This document shows, piece after piece, positions 16,436 through 25,149 of a DNA stretch of 64,000 bases. The stretch's first letter is position 1; each line of letters starts with the position of its first letter. Made by a program: the position numbers and the translations under genes. The notes beneath the pieces were generated by a model. It was given only the letters and a program-made list of their open reading frames with translations, did no database searches and was not told where the DNA came from. The DNA is from Nocardia mikamii NBRC 108933 (GTDB lineage: Bacteria > Actinomycetota > Actinomycetes > Mycobacteriales > Mycobacteriaceae), in assembly GCF_001613505.1 (NCBI RefSeq), contig NZ_BDCM01000008.1:1-64000 (forward strand). The letters are read 5' to 3'.

Positions 16436-17200
16436 TCAGATACCGCCGGTCGCGAGCAGGCCGCCGTCGACCCGCACCACCTCGCCGGTGATCCACGCGG
16501 CCTGATCGGAGACCAGGAATCCGACCAGCGCGGCCACATCCTCGGGCGTGCCCAGGCGCCGCAGCGGATAGGTCGCGGCCACGGCCTCCTCGTTGTCGGT
16601 GACCAGCGCGTCGGCGAATTTCGTCTTGACCACGCCCGGCGCGACGGCGTTGACGCGGATCGACGGACCCAGCTGCCAGGCCAGTTCCTCGGTGAGCCGG
16701 ATGAGGGCCGCCTTGGACGCGCCGTACGCGGCGATCACCCCCGTCGAGCGGATGCCGGCCACACTCGCGAGGTTCACCACCGCGCCGCCGTGCTCACCCA
16801 TCCACGCCCGGTAGGCCTGCTGCACATAGCCCAGCGCCGCGACCACGTTGACGTCGAAGATCTTGCGGACCGCCCCGAGGTCGGCCTCCATCAGCGATCC
16901 GTAGACCGGGTTGATGCCGGTGTTGTTGATCAGGATGTCCAGGGATCCGAATTCCGCGACCGCGGTGTCCACCTGCTCGGCGCGCGCCGCCTCGTCACCC
17001 GAATTGCCCGCCAGGGCGACGACCGTGCCCGGATGGCCCAGCGCCCGCAGCCGGTCGGCCGCCTCGGCCAGCGGTTCCGGCTTGCGGGCGGTGATCAGCA
17101 CATTCGCCCCGCGCCGCAGCAGTTCCGCCGCCACCGCGTACCCGATGCCGCGACTCGCGCCGCTGACCAGCGCACCCTTACCCAACAGATCCTCGCTCAT
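16436..17200 (-). CDS. SDR-family oxidoreductase (3-oxoacyl-ACP reductase-like)
   Basis: A 254-residue classical short-chain dehydrogenase. Visible are SGASRGIG near 14-21 (cofactor), NNTG (NNAG position), the catalytic Ser in NLASVAG and Tyr-x3-Lys in AAYGASKAA, then NAVAPGVVKT and the C-terminal GEVVRVDGG typical of FabG-like tetrameric enzymes. Arg-Lys after the second strand (TARKPE) suggests NADP(H). ATG 17200 sets the usual length. It lies 11 bp downstream of the DUF1003 gene on the same strand. Substrate unknown. Confidence 0.9.
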   Translation of the reverse strand: MSEDLLGKGALVSGASRGIGYAVAAELLRRGANVLITARKPEPLAEAADRLRALGHPGTVVALAGNSGDEAARAEQVDTAVAEFGSLDILINNTGINPVYGSLMEADLGAVRKIFDVNVVAALGYVQQAYRAWMGEHGGAVVNLASVAGIRSTGVIAAYGASKAALIRLTEELAWQLGPSIRVNAVAPGVVKTKFADALVTDNEEAVAATYPLRRLGTPEDVAALVGFLVSDQAAWITGEVVRVDGGLLATGGI

Positions 17201-17211
17201 GGGTCGCGACC

Positions 17212-18639
17212 TTACGTCAGGTCGGCGCGGGCGGCGCCGCGGACCCGGGGCGGGGTGCTGCGCAGCACCTGGAAGCCGGCGCCGGCGACCATGACCGGAA
17301 TCCGGCGCGCGGCCTGCAGGTAGCGGATCCGCGCGGATCGGGGAAGGTCCGGCCACGGCAGCGGTTCGGCGTCGTCGGCATCGGGGTGTGCGGACCCGCC
17401 GAGCAGTGCGCGCCGAGCCGCGATCCGGCGCTCGTAGTCGAGCCGGGCCAGCAGCCCGATCTCGTCGTCGTCGAAGGTGACCGCGAAGGCCGGGTCGAAG
17501 GCGGGCACCATGAAGCAGCCGATCGCGGCCAGATCCTCGCCGATCCCGCGGGCCTGCAGCCGATAGGTCCGGCGAGCGTGGTCGCTGAGCTCGTTCCAGT
17601 GACGAAGTGCGGCGGCGTCGGCCGGCGCTTCGCCGGTGGTCATGACGGTGTGGGCGCGGGCCTGATGGTCGACCCGTTCGCTGGTCTCGTGCAGGGCTCT
17701 GCCGAGTTGTTCGCTGACCCGGTCGGTGACGTATCCGGTGAGGCTGTCGATGACGCGGTCCTGTGCGGTCAGCCGGGCCTTCATCCGCCGGCATTCGTGC
17801 AGCACCGCCTGGGCGTCGAGGAAGGTCTGCTCGGAACGGCGGTCCCCGGTGCGCCCGAGCACGTCCTGACCGACCATGATCACGATCATGAACACCAGTT
17901 GGGCGAGCGTGGACAGAAACGCCATGAAAGCGAAGGGGTACGGATCCACGCGCTGAATTCCCGCCTGCGCCAGCACAACCCACAGAATCTGCGAACCGAG
18001 CGCGAGATAGAAGCCCCAGACGCTGCCGAGCCGCTCGGTCAGCCACACCGCGATCCGATCGTTGGTGCTGACCGCCTGGTCGGCGGCCTGCGGCGGCGGC
18101 TGCACCCGATGGCGTTCGATCCACGGGTGGGGCGTCGACTCGAGCAGGCTCAGGCCCCGGCTGAGCGCGCGGTCGTGGTGGTCCAGATGCGCCTGCAAAT
18201 CGGCGACCTGGGCGAAGATCGCCTCGGTGTTCTCGTAGGTCTGCACCGACCGGCGGTCGGCGGCGGCGCTGAGCACCCGCTGACCGACCAGGATCACCAG
18301 GCACAGAATCAGCTGCGCGACGTTGTCGACGAACAGCAGGAACGGGAACGGATACGGGTCCACCGGACGCAACGGCCCCCAGGTTGCCAGCGCCATCCAG
18401 ATGCTGAACCCGAGCAGCACCAGATACAGCGCGGGCATCGACCCGATCCAGCGGGTGAGGGCGGCGGCGACGGCATCGTTGACACCGATGCGTTCGTCGG
18501 CCATCGTCACCGCGCCGGCGCGCGTATCGAAATCGAGAACGGTATCGACATCGGCGTCGGTGGGCGCATCGGCCGTCGCGCCGCTGTGCGCGTTCGGTTC
18601 GGCGCCGCGTATCTCGTCGGCCCGGCTGTCGCTGCTCAC
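17212..18639 (-). CDS. membrane protein with two DUF1003 repeats and a RyR-like C-terminal domain
   Basis: A 475-residue protein. Two DUF1003 units (about 45-155 and 195-300) each hold two membrane helices around the motif VDPYPFxF and end in VGQ plus a short helix with DRRSxQT. The C-terminal soluble part (345-460) contains two related segments, HWNELSDHARRTYRLQARGI...LAAIG and PWPDLPRSARIRYLQAARRI, which resemble the repeated motif of bacterial RyR domains found with ion-channel-linked proteins. So this may be a ligand- or ion-responsive membrane protein; that is inference. It is followed after 11 bp by an SDR gene. Confidence 0.8.
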   Translation of the reverse strand: MSSDSRADEIRGAEPNAHSGATADAPTDADVDTVLDFDTRAGAVTMADERIGVNDAVAAALTRWIGSMPALYLVLLGFSIWMALATWGPLRPVDPYPFPFLLFVDNVAQLILCLVILVGQRVLSAAADRRSVQTYENTEAIFAQVADLQAHLDHHDRALSRGLSLLESTPHPWIERHRVQPPPQAADQAVSTNDRIAVWLTERLGSVWGFYLALGSQILWVVLAQAGIQRVDPYPFAFMAFLSTLAQLVFMIVIMVGQDVLGRTGDRRSEQTFLDAQAVLHECRRMKARLTAQDRVIDSLTGYVTDRVSEQLGRALHETSERVDHQARAHTVMTTGEAPADAAALRHWNELSDHARRTYRLQARGIGEDLAAIGCFMVPAFDPAFAVTFDDDEIGLLARLDYERRIAARRALLGGSAHPDADDAEPLPWPDLPRSARIRYLQAARRIPVMVAGAGFQVLRSTPPRVRGAARADLT

Positions 18640-18781
18640 CTCTACGGCCCCCTCGCTTGCGCTCGTCCGATATCGCGCACTGTACGTGCCCGATATGGCG
18701 AGTACGTATCCGATACGCGGGGGCGCGGGGAGCGTGGCGGTGAAACCTGCAGTGGTGCAATGGTTTCGGTCCTGTGGGGCG

Positions 18782-19360
18782 TCAGCTCGCCCGGGACGGC
18801 AGCGTGGCGACCAGTTCGTGTGCGTAGTCCGCGGTCACCGGGCCCGTTCCGAAGAGAGTGCGAATGTACATGGGCGCCAACAGATGATCGAGGATGTCGA
18901 GGGCGCTGGGAGCCCGCTCGCCGCGGGCGTGGGCCCGATCGAGCATGCCCTGGATCTGGCGGCCGCGTTCGGCGAGGAAGGCGTCGCGCGCGCGCAGGCC
19001 CGCGTCGCCCGCACTCGACAGCGCGATCATCAGGCGCAGCACCGCCACTCCGTCGGGGCCGCTGAGGTCGTGGGCCACCCCGGCGGCGTAGGCGCGCAGG
19101 TCGTCGGTGAGGTTGCCGGTGTCGGGAATCGGTGACGTGCTGGTCAGCCAGCCGAGGGCGACATCGGCGGTGAGCTGTTCGAGCGTGCCCCAACGCCGGT
19201 AGATGCTCGTGTCGGCGACTCCGGCGCGCGCGGCGACATCGGCGACGGTGAAGGCGCCGTAGCCGCGTTCGGCCACCAGTTCCATTACCGCCCGGTGCGC
19301 CGCCGCCGCCACGCGCGCACTGCGACCGCCCGGACGCCGCGCCTTACCGGTGTCTGCCAT
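18782..19360 (-). CDS. TetR-family regulator
   Basis: A 192-residue repressor-type protein. The HTH is at about 37-58 (AFTVADVAARAGVADTSIYR), followed by a helical effector-binding domain. It is divergent from the mycothiol-type enzyme gene at 19482, and the 121-bp region between them holds two matched inverted repeats that are likely its operators. It therefore probably controls itself and the divergent gene. The effector is unknown. Confidence 0.9.
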   Translation of the reverse strand: MADTGKARRPGGRSARVAAAAHRAVMELVAERGYGAFTVADVAARAGVADTSIYRRWGTLEQLTADVALGWLTSTSPIPDTGNLTDDLRAYAAGVAHDLSGPDGVAVLRLMIALSSAGDAGLRARDAFLAERGRQIQGMLDRAHARGERAPSALDILDHLLAPMYIRTLFGTGPVTADYAHELVATLPSRAS

Positions 19361-19370
19361 GCCCCGATCC

Positions 19371-19392
19371 TAACGCAGCGCACACTTGCGTT
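19371..19392. promoter_or_regulatory. putative TetR operator 1 (AACGCA-N9-TGCGTT)
   Basis: Half-sites AACGCA (19372-19377) and TGCGTT (19387-19392) form a 21-bp inverted repeat 11 bp upstream of the TetR start. The second site at 19418 has identical spacing, which argues against chance. Confidence 0.65.
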
Positions 19393-19417
19393 TAGCCGCA
19401 CAGCCGCTTACGGTTAA

Positions 19418-19438
19418 AACGCAGCCGACAGCTGCGTT
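19418..19438. promoter_or_regulatory. putative TetR operator 2 (AACGCA-N9-TGCGTT)
   Basis: AACGCAGC (19418-19425) and GCTGCGTT (19431-19438) form a perfect 8-bp inverted repeat around 5 bp. It has the same core half-sites and spacing as operator 1, 46 bp away, and lies 43 bp upstream of the mycothiol-type gene. Confidence 0.7.
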
Positions 19439-19481
19439 AGGTATCCCGGTGTCACGCCGCACGAATCCGCATGGAGTCGCC

Positions 19482-20075
19482 ATGACCACTCCCATCGACC
19501 ACATCGACGCCGCCCTGGACGCGACCACGCGGATCGTCGCCGGTCTGCGCGCCGATCTGCTCGCGACCCCATCGCTGTGCCCGGGCTGGGATCTGCGCTT
19601 CGAACTGAATCACCTGGTCGGCGGGATGCGGATCTTCGCCGCCGCACTCTGCGGAACCGAGGCGGAACAGGATCATCACGACGAGTGGCTCGGCTGTGAT
19701 CCGCACGCGGCTTTCGCTACCGCCGCCGAACTCGATCGCGCGGCCTGGCATCGGCCCGACGCCCTGTCCGCGACCGTGCGGCTGGGATTCGGTGCGGTAC
19801 CCGCGCCTCTGGCCGCGCAGATACATCGCACCGAAATCCTTGTCCACGGAATAGATCTCGCCGTCGTCGCGGGCCTGACGGACCGCATCGACGACCGGCA
19901 GAGCGCCGAGCTGCTGGCCACCATGCGGGCGATGGACTTCGACACGTTCCGCCGGCCCGGGATGTTCGCGGCGGCGGTCCCGGCCCCCGCGCAGGCGCCG
20001 CCGCATCGGCAACTGCTGGCCTTCCTCGGCCGCGACGTGCCCGGCGTGCCGCTCAGCGGCGCAGCAGATCGGTGA
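19482..20075 (+). CDS. maleylpyruvate isomerase/DinB-fold (mycothiol-dependent type) protein
   Basis: A 197-residue protein of the TIGR03083/TIGR03086 kind. PGWDLRFELNHLVGG near 35-49 and QIHRTEILVHGIDLA near 113-127 supply the His, Glu and His that bind a metal in the DinB fold. Members use mycothiol or are uncharacterised. ATG 19482 follows a GGAG. It is divergent from a TetR gene and probably under its control, so may act in detoxification or ring-cleavage metabolism; substrate unknown. The 3' end overlaps the convergent hydrolase by 23 bp. Confidence 0.85.
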   Translation: MTTPIDHIDAALDATTRIVAGLRADLLATPSLCPGWDLRFELNHLVGGMRIFAAALCGTEAEQDHHDEWLGCDPHAAFATAAELDRAAWHRPDALSATVRLGFGAVPAPLAAQIHRTEILVHGIDLAVVAGLTDRIDDRQSAELLATMRAMDFDTFRRPGMFAAAVPAPAQAPPHRQLLAFLGRDVPGVPLSGAADR

Positions 20076-20934
20076 TCACGTCGACCACCGCGTCCGGCGC
20101 CTCCTCGGCCATGAAATGCCCGAGCGCGAGAGTGCGATGGTCGAGATCGGTCGCCCATTCGTGCCAGACCGCGGCCGCGTCGTATCCGAGTGCGGCGCCC
20201 CAATCCTGTTGAATCACCGTGACCGGCATGGTGAGTCGCCGTCCGGCGGCCCGGTCGGCCCGATCGTGGTCGAGATCGACGGTGGCCGAGGCGCGATAGT
20301 CGGCGACGATCGAATCGACCGCGCCGGCGCACGCCCGCAGATATGCCGCGCGGACGTCATCGGGAATCGCGCCGGGATGCAGGCACCAGGCGTCGAGGAA
20401 GTGGCCGAAGAAGTCGTCGGCGCTCGCGCGGATCATGCGCTCGGGCAGACCGGGCGGTTGAGCCATCAGGTACAGGTGGAAGGCCACCGCGGCGGTGTGG
20501 CCGTGCAGGACCTCCCACATGTCCGGCGTCGGCAGCACATCCAGCACCGCGAGATGGGAGATCCGGTCGGGTCGGTCGAGTCCGGCGCGAATCGCGACCA
20601 GGGCGCCGCGGTCGTGCCCGGCCAGCGCGAACCGATCGAATCCGAAGTGGTCGGCCAGTGCGATCACATCCGAGGCCATCGTGCGTTTGGCATAGGTGTC
20701 CGGGCCGGCCGCAACCGGTTTGCCGCTGTCGCCGTAGCCGCGCAGATCCGGGCACAGCACCGTGTGCCGGCGGGCCAGCGTCGGGGCGACGTGGCGCCAC
20801 ATCAGATGCGTCTGCGGGAAGCCGTGCAACAGCACGATCGGAGTTCCGGAGCCGGCGTGCGCCACGGACAACGCGACATCCTCGGCGACCGGGATCCGGT
20901 CGTAGTCGAAACCGGGGATGGTGGGTGCGGACAT
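20053..20934 (-). CDS. alpha/beta hydrolase, haloacetate dehalogenase/epoxide hydrolase-like
   Basis: A 293-residue alpha/beta hydrolase. LLHGFPQTHLMW is the oxyanion-hole loop, DLRGYGDSGKP follows, and the nucleophile elbow GHDRGA has Asp rather than Ser, the hallmark of dehalogenases and epoxide hydrolases. The catalytic His lies in LGHFMAEEAPD near the C-terminus. The pattern is closest to fluoroacetate-dehalogenase-type enzymes, but the halide-binding residues are not proven here and the substrate is open. It is divergent from the SARP regulator gene with 69 bp between starts. Confidence 0.85.
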   Translation of the reverse strand: MSAPTIPGFDYDRIPVAEDVALSVAHAGSGTPIVLLHGFPQTHLMWRHVAPTLARRHTVLCPDLRGYGDSGKPVAAGPDTYAKRTMASDVIALADHFGFDRFALAGHDRGALVAIRAGLDRPDRISHLAVLDVLPTPDMWEVLHGHTAAVAFHLYLMAQPPGLPERMIRASADDFFGHFLDAWCLHPGAIPDDVRAAYLRACAGAVDSIVADYRASATVDLDHDRADRAAGRRLTMPVTVIQQDWGAALGYDAAAVWHEWATDLDHRTLALGHFMAEEAPDAVVDVITDLLRR

Positions 20935-21003
20935 GCGGTGACGATCCCTTCTCTAGGCTGGTGCGGTGCGCGATCGATACTCGGCGGCGGGAATGAGCAA
21001 CCG

Positions 21004-22929
21004 ATGAGTGCGCAGCTCAGCGACCCTGATGCGGCACCCTCGGCCGGTGTGCTGGGCCCGGTGCGGGCCGTCGCCGCGGACGGGACGCCGCTGCCGCTGC
21101 ACGGCCCCCGCCACGCCGAGGTGCTGGCCCGTCTGATCGCCGCGGGCGGACGGGTGGTGCCGGTACCGGTATTGGTGGGAGACCTGTGGGAGGAGCCGCC
21201 GGCGGGAGCGGTCGCCGCCGTCCGCACCTTCGTCGCCGCGTTGCGGCGCGCCCTGGAACCCGCCCGCGCTCCGCGCACCCCTTCCCGCGTGATCGCCACC
21301 GAGGGCACGGGATACCGGCTGATGTTGCCCCGCGACCACGTCGACGCCTGGTATTTCGACGATCTGGTCCGCGCGGCGGCGAATCAGGCCGGGCCCCCGC
21401 GGATCGAGACGCTGGAAACCGCCCTCGCGCTCTGGCGCGGAGACGCCTACGGCGACTACCGGTGGGCGAGCGGAGAATCCGCGAAACTCGGCGAACTCCG
21501 TTCGGCCGCAGTGGAAATGCTCGCGGAGGCGCGGATCCGGCAGGGGCGGCCGGAACAGGCCGTCGCCGAACTCGAAACGCATCTGCACGCCCATCCCGCA
21601 CGGGAACGAGCGTGGTTGCTGCAGGCGCGCGGGCTGTGGCAGGCCGGGCGGCGGGAGGACGCGCTGGCGGCACTGCGGCGGGCGCGCACCCGGCTCGGCG
21701 AGGAGGCCGGACTGGATCCCAGCGCCGAACTGATCGCCCTCGAACGCGAGATTCTCACCGGGGAGCCGGAATTCGGCGAGCACCGGTTGTGGCGCGAGAC
21801 CGTCGCCGCCCACAGTGCCATCGGCCCGCGCAGCCGCCTCACCTCCTCCGCCGACCTGCTGCGCGGCCTGGCCCTCACCGACGCGACCGGTCTGACGACC
21901 GCCCAGGACCGCCGGGCGGGCGCCATAGACGATCTGTTCGCGATCGACGATCCCGAACTCACAGCCACCGCGCTGACCCGCATGGAGGTCCCCGGGGTCT
22001 GGTCGATACTCGACGACCCGGCCCGGTCCGCGCGCGTGGCCGAGGCCGCCCGCACCACCCTCGAACGCTTGGACGCCGAGGCCGCGCCCGCGCTGCGCGC
22101 CCGGCTGCTCGCGTTGTTCGCCATCGAAACCCGCGGCCGCCGAGGCACTTCCGGCGCCGACGCCGCGCGGGCCGCCGAACGCATCGCCCGCGACCTGGGT
22201 GATCCGTCCGTGCTGGTGCTCGCTCTCGACGCCCGATTCTTGCAGTCGTTCCACACCCCGGGCCGATGGCCGATGCGGGCGCGGCTCGCGCGCGAACTCG
22301 TCACGGTGTCGAGCCGGCACGACCTGTCGACCTACCTGATCCTGGGGCATCTCGTCGCGATGCAGGCCGCGGCCGCTCTGGGCGAGGTGGCCGCGGCCGA
22401 CGAGCACGCCGACGCGGCCGACCGGCTCGCGGCGCGCTACGAGCGCGACCTGGTCGGCGTGTTCACCACCTGGTACCGCGCGCTGCGCACGGTCCTCACC
22501 GACCGGCCGGAGCCGGAGGTGGCAGACGCCTACGACCGCGCACTCGCCACCCTGCCCGGCTGCGGAATGCCCGGTGTGGCTGCCGGTCTCGCGCCGCTGA
22601 CCCGCCTGTGCCTCGCGCTGCGAGCCGGCCGCGACCCCGCCGAACTCGCCGCGGTCGACTTCGGGCCGAACACCCCCTTCGTCGCCGCCCTGCTCCAACC
22701 CGAGCACGCTCACGAGCTGCTGCGTGCGGCGCCCGCGCCGCCGCCGGACCATCTGGCCGAATTGCGTTGGGCGCTACTGGGAATCGCCGCCGACCGATTC
22801 GCGGACCGGGAGACCGCGCGCCAGGTGCACCGCGCGCTGACCCCGGCGCGGGGAGAACTGCTCGGAGCGGGCACCGGCATGCTGAGCCTCGGTCCGGCCG
22901 GTGCGCTCCTGGATCGTTCGGCGCCGTAA
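21004..22929 (+). CDS. AfsR/SARP-family transcriptional regulator with BTAD
   Basis: A 641-residue regulator. Residues about 15-105 form an OmpR-type winged helix (VIATEGTGYRL is the wing), then a bacterial transcriptional activation domain at about 115-260 with WYFDDLV, LWRG(D/E)AYGDY, and AEARIRQG...LETHLHAHPARERAWLLQARGLWQAGRREDAL spread over it. The remaining 380 residues are a helical TPR-like region without an NB-ARC ATPase. It is divergent from the dehalogenase-like hydrolase and upstream of the esterase operon, either of which it may control. Confidence 0.9.
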   Translation: MSAQLSDPDAAPSAGVLGPVRAVAADGTPLPLHGPRHAEVLARLIAAGGRVVPVPVLVGDLWEEPPAGAVAAVRTFVAALRRALEPARAPRTPSRVIATEGTGYRLMLPRDHVDAWYFDDLVRAAANQAGPPRIETLETALALWRGDAYGDYRWASGESAKLGELRSAAVEMLAEARIRQGRPEQAVAELETHLHAHPARERAWLLQARGLWQAGRREDALAALRRARTRLGEEAGLDPSAELIALEREILTGEPEFGEHRLWRETVAAHSAIGPRSRLTSSADLLRGLALTDATGLTTAQDRRAGAIDDLFAIDDPELTATALTRMEVPGVWSILDDPARSARVAEAARTTLERLDAEAAPALRARLLALFAIETRGRRGTSGADAARAAERIARDLGDPSVLVLALDARFLQSFHTPGRWPMRARLARELVTVSSRHDLSTYLILGHLVAMQAAAALGEVAAADEHADAADRLAARYERDLVGVFTTWYRALRTVLTDRPEPEVADAYDRALATLPGCGMPGVAAGLAPLTRLCLALRAGRDPAELAAVDFGPNTPFVAALLQPEHAHELLRAAPAPPPDHLAELRWALLGIAADRFADRETARQVHRALTPARGELLGAGTGMLSLGPAGALLDRSAP

Positions 22930-22959
22930 CGAAACGTCCGGCGTGGCGATCCCTCGGGT

Positions 22960-23187
22960 GTGAGTATCAACGGCCTCTCGGCCGCCCAGCAGCGCGCCGC
23001 GTTGCGCCGCCTCGTGGTGGCCTTCGGTGAACTGAACACCATCGTCGAACTCGCCGCGGCCGAGGCGTCTCCGGATCTGCGCGAACATGCCGAAATCGCG
23101 CGGGACATGCTCGGCGCCCTGGTCACGGAGGTGGCGCAACCCTCTCGTGACCGCCGATGCTATCTGCCATTGACAAATGGCACATAG
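22960..23187 (+). CDS. small hypothetical protein
   Basis: A 75-residue helical product starting GTG at 22960, 30 bp after the SARP stop. Composition is protein-like (Ala/Leu/Glu-rich helices) for about 60 residues, but there is no clear ribosome-binding site and no recognised motif. The last codons run through the palindrome at 23165-23182. It could be a small partner of the SARP gene or a spurious frame. Confidence 0.4.
   Translation: MSINGLSAAQQRAALRRLVVAFGELNTIVELAAAEASPDLREHAEIARDMLGALVTEVAQPSRDRRCYLPLTNGT
23165..23182. promoter_or_regulatory. palindrome overlapping a -35-like TTGACA, upstream of the esterase operon
   Basis: TGCCATT-GACA-AATGGCA is a perfect 7-bp inverted repeat. Its centre contains TTGACA (23170-23175), a consensus -35; a weak -10 (GATGCT, 23194-23199) lies 18 bp on. 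A regulator bound here would block the promoter of the 23206 operon. The MerR-type gene at the far end of the operon or the SARP upstream are candidates. Confidence 0.5.
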
Positions 23188-23205
23188 GTAGCTGATGCTC
23201 GGTAC

Positions 23206-24225
23206 ATGGAGACGAGAAGGTCAACGGAGACCTCGCCGTCGGCCACCGCACCGGTCCCGTCGTCACCGTCGCTGCGTGCGCGGCTGGCGCTGACCGCGGG
23301 ACGGTACGGGATACGGCCGATCAACCGCCTGCTGCCGGCCAATCCGCTCGGCATCGCCGCCGCCCGTGGAATGGTCGCGTCGATCATGGCTCTGTGCGGA
23401 CCGGTGCTGCCGGGAACCCATGTGACACAGGTCCGTTCGGGTTCGCTGCGCGGGGAATGGGTGCGCGCGGCCGGAGTCGGCCACGGCGATCGAGCCCTGT
23501 ACTACGTGCACGGCAGCGGGTATGTCATCTGCTCGGCGCGCACCCATCGCGGACTGGCGTCGCGACTGTCCCGCGCGACCGGACTTCCGGTCTTCGTCGT
23601 CGACTATCGGCTCGCGCCCGAACACCCCTTTCCCGCCGCGGCCGACGATGTGGCCGAGGGCTACCGCTGGCTGCTGGCTCACGGCTACCGAGCCGCGGAC
23701 CTCGTGATCGGCGGTGACTCGGCCGGCGGGCATCTGTGCGTGGACCTGCTGCTCGACAATGCGCGCACCGGAGTTGCGCAGCCGGCCGGCGCGGTGCTGT
23801 TCTCGCCGCTGATCGATCTGTCCTTCGAACTGGCCCGCGGCTGCGAACGCCGCGCCACCGACGCCATGGCCTCCGCGCGCACCGGTCGCGCCGCGGTGCG
23901 GTTGTACACCGGCGACGAACCCGAGGATTCGCCACGGCTACGGCTGCGCATCCCGCCCGGTACCGCGTTGCCGCCGTTGTTCGTTCAGGTGAGCGGCGCG
24001 GAAATGCTCGCCGACGACGCCCGCCACCTCCGCGATCTCGCCCATACCGCCGGCGTGCCGTGCGAGCTGGAGGTGTGGCCCGGCCAGATCCACGTCTTCC
24101 AGGCGCTGCCGCTGGCCGTACCGGAGGCCGGCCCGGCACTGCGCCGCGCGGCCGCCTTCATCACCGGTGTGCTCGCGCGATCCCGTGCGGCACAACCGGT
24201 ATCGAGTGCCCGAGAGGCGGGGTAG
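23206..24225 (+). CDS. alpha/beta hydrolase, hormone-sensitive-lipase-type esterase
   Basis: A 339-residue esterase. The oxyanion-hole motif is HGSG (102-105; usually HGGG), the nucleophile elbow is GDSAGG with Ser172, and Asp270 (GAEMLADD) and His296 (GQIHVF) complete the triad. VVDYRLAPEHPFPAA is typical of this family (LipR/LipN/NlhH-like). It is the first gene of a run with an SDR, a di-iron protein and a Baeyer-Villiger-type monooxygenase; an esterase beside such an enzyme usually cleaves the ester the monooxygenase makes. Confidence 0.92.
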   Translation: METRRSTETSPSATAPVPSSPSLRARLALTAGRYGIRPINRLLPANPLGIAAARGMVASIMALCGPVLPGTHVTQVRSGSLRGEWVRAAGVGHGDRALYYVHGSGYVICSARTHRGLASRLSRATGLPVFVVDYRLAPEHPFPAAADDVAEGYRWLLAHGYRAADLVIGGDSAGGHLCVDLLLDNARTGVAQPAGAVLFSPLIDLSFELARGCERRATDAMASARTGRAAVRLYTGDEPEDSPRLRLRIPPGTALPPLFVQVSGAEMLADDARHLRDLAHTAGVPCELEVWPGQIHVFQALPLAVPEAGPALRRAAAFITGVLARSRAAQPVSSAREAG

Positions 24226-24227
24226 CG

Positions 24228-25148
24228 ATGTGGATCGTGGATGCGATGGCCGGGGCGAATGCGGCGCTGCGATCGGTGATCGGCGGTGGTGACCGCACCT
24301 ACGAAGCCAAGGCGGTCGTCACCGGAGCCGGCAGCGGCATCGGGCGCGCCTTCGCGCTGGAGCTGGCGCGGCGCGGGGGAGAGGTGATCTGTGCCGATAT
24401 CGACCTCGGCCGCGCCGAGGAGACGGTCGCGCTCATCGATCGGACGCACGGCCGTCGCGCGCACGCCGTGCGCTGCGATGTGGCCCAGCGCGCGGAGGTG
24501 GAAGCGCTGGCGCGGCAGAGTGCATCGCTTTTGCACGGGCCGCCGACCCTGGTGATCAACAACGCCGGCGTCGGAATCGGCGGAAAGCCGGTGGGCGACA
24601 TCGGCTTCGAGGACTGGCAGTGGGCGCTCGGCATCAACCTGTGGGGTGTGGTGCACGGGTGCGAACTGTTCGTGCCGCAACTGCGCCGCGCCGGACGCGG
24701 CGGCATCATCAACGTGGCCTCGGCGGCCGGGTTCGCCGCCGCACCCGCGATGGCCCCGTACAACGTCTCCAAAGCGGCCGTGGTGTCGCTGTCGGAGACC
24801 CTCGCCGCCGAACTGTCCGGCACCGGCGTGGCCGTGACGGTGCTGTGCCCGACCTTCGTGCGCACCAACGTCGCCCGCGACGGACGCATCACCGCCGGAT
24901 CGGCCCGGCTGGCCACCGAACTCATGCGCTGGACCGGCTTCTCGCCCGACCACGTCGCGCGCATCACCCTCGACGCCCACGAGCGCGGCCGCCTGCATGT
25001 GCTGCCGCAGTTGGACGCCATGGTCGTCTGGCATCTCAAACGACATTTCCCGGCCACCTACACCCGCGCCCTCGGCGTGCTGAACCGGGTTCTGCCGCAG
25101 GACGATTCGGCTCCGGCACCCGCCGGCAGCGACAAGACAGGAGTCTGA
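24228..25148 (+). CDS. SDR-family oxidoreductase
   Basis: A 306-residue short-chain dehydrogenase. TGAGSGIG (33-40) binds the cofactor; CADIDLGRAEE places an Asp after the second strand, suggesting NAD(H). NNAG, Ser in NVASAAG, and Tyr-x3-Lys in APYNVSKAA complete the active site. The C-terminal 60 residues extend the usual fold, as in SadH-type enzymes beside monooxygenases. The start is 2 bp after the esterase stop. It would oxidise or reduce an alcohol/ketone on the same pathway. Confidence 0.92.
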   Translation: MWIVDAMAGANAALRSVIGGGDRTYEAKAVVTGAGSGIGRAFALELARRGGEVICADIDLGRAEETVALIDRTHGRRAHAVRCDVAQRAEVEALARQSASLLHGPPTLVINNAGVGIGGKPVGDIGFEDWQWALGINLWGVVHGCELFVPQLRRAGRGGIINVASAAGFAAAPAMAPYNVSKAAVVSLSETLAAELSGTGVAVTVLCPTFVRTNVARDGRITAGSARLATELMRWTGFSPDHVARITLDAHERGRLHVLPQLDAMVVWHLKRHFPATYTRALGVLNRVLPQDDSAPAPAGSDKTGV

Positions 25149-25149
25149 C

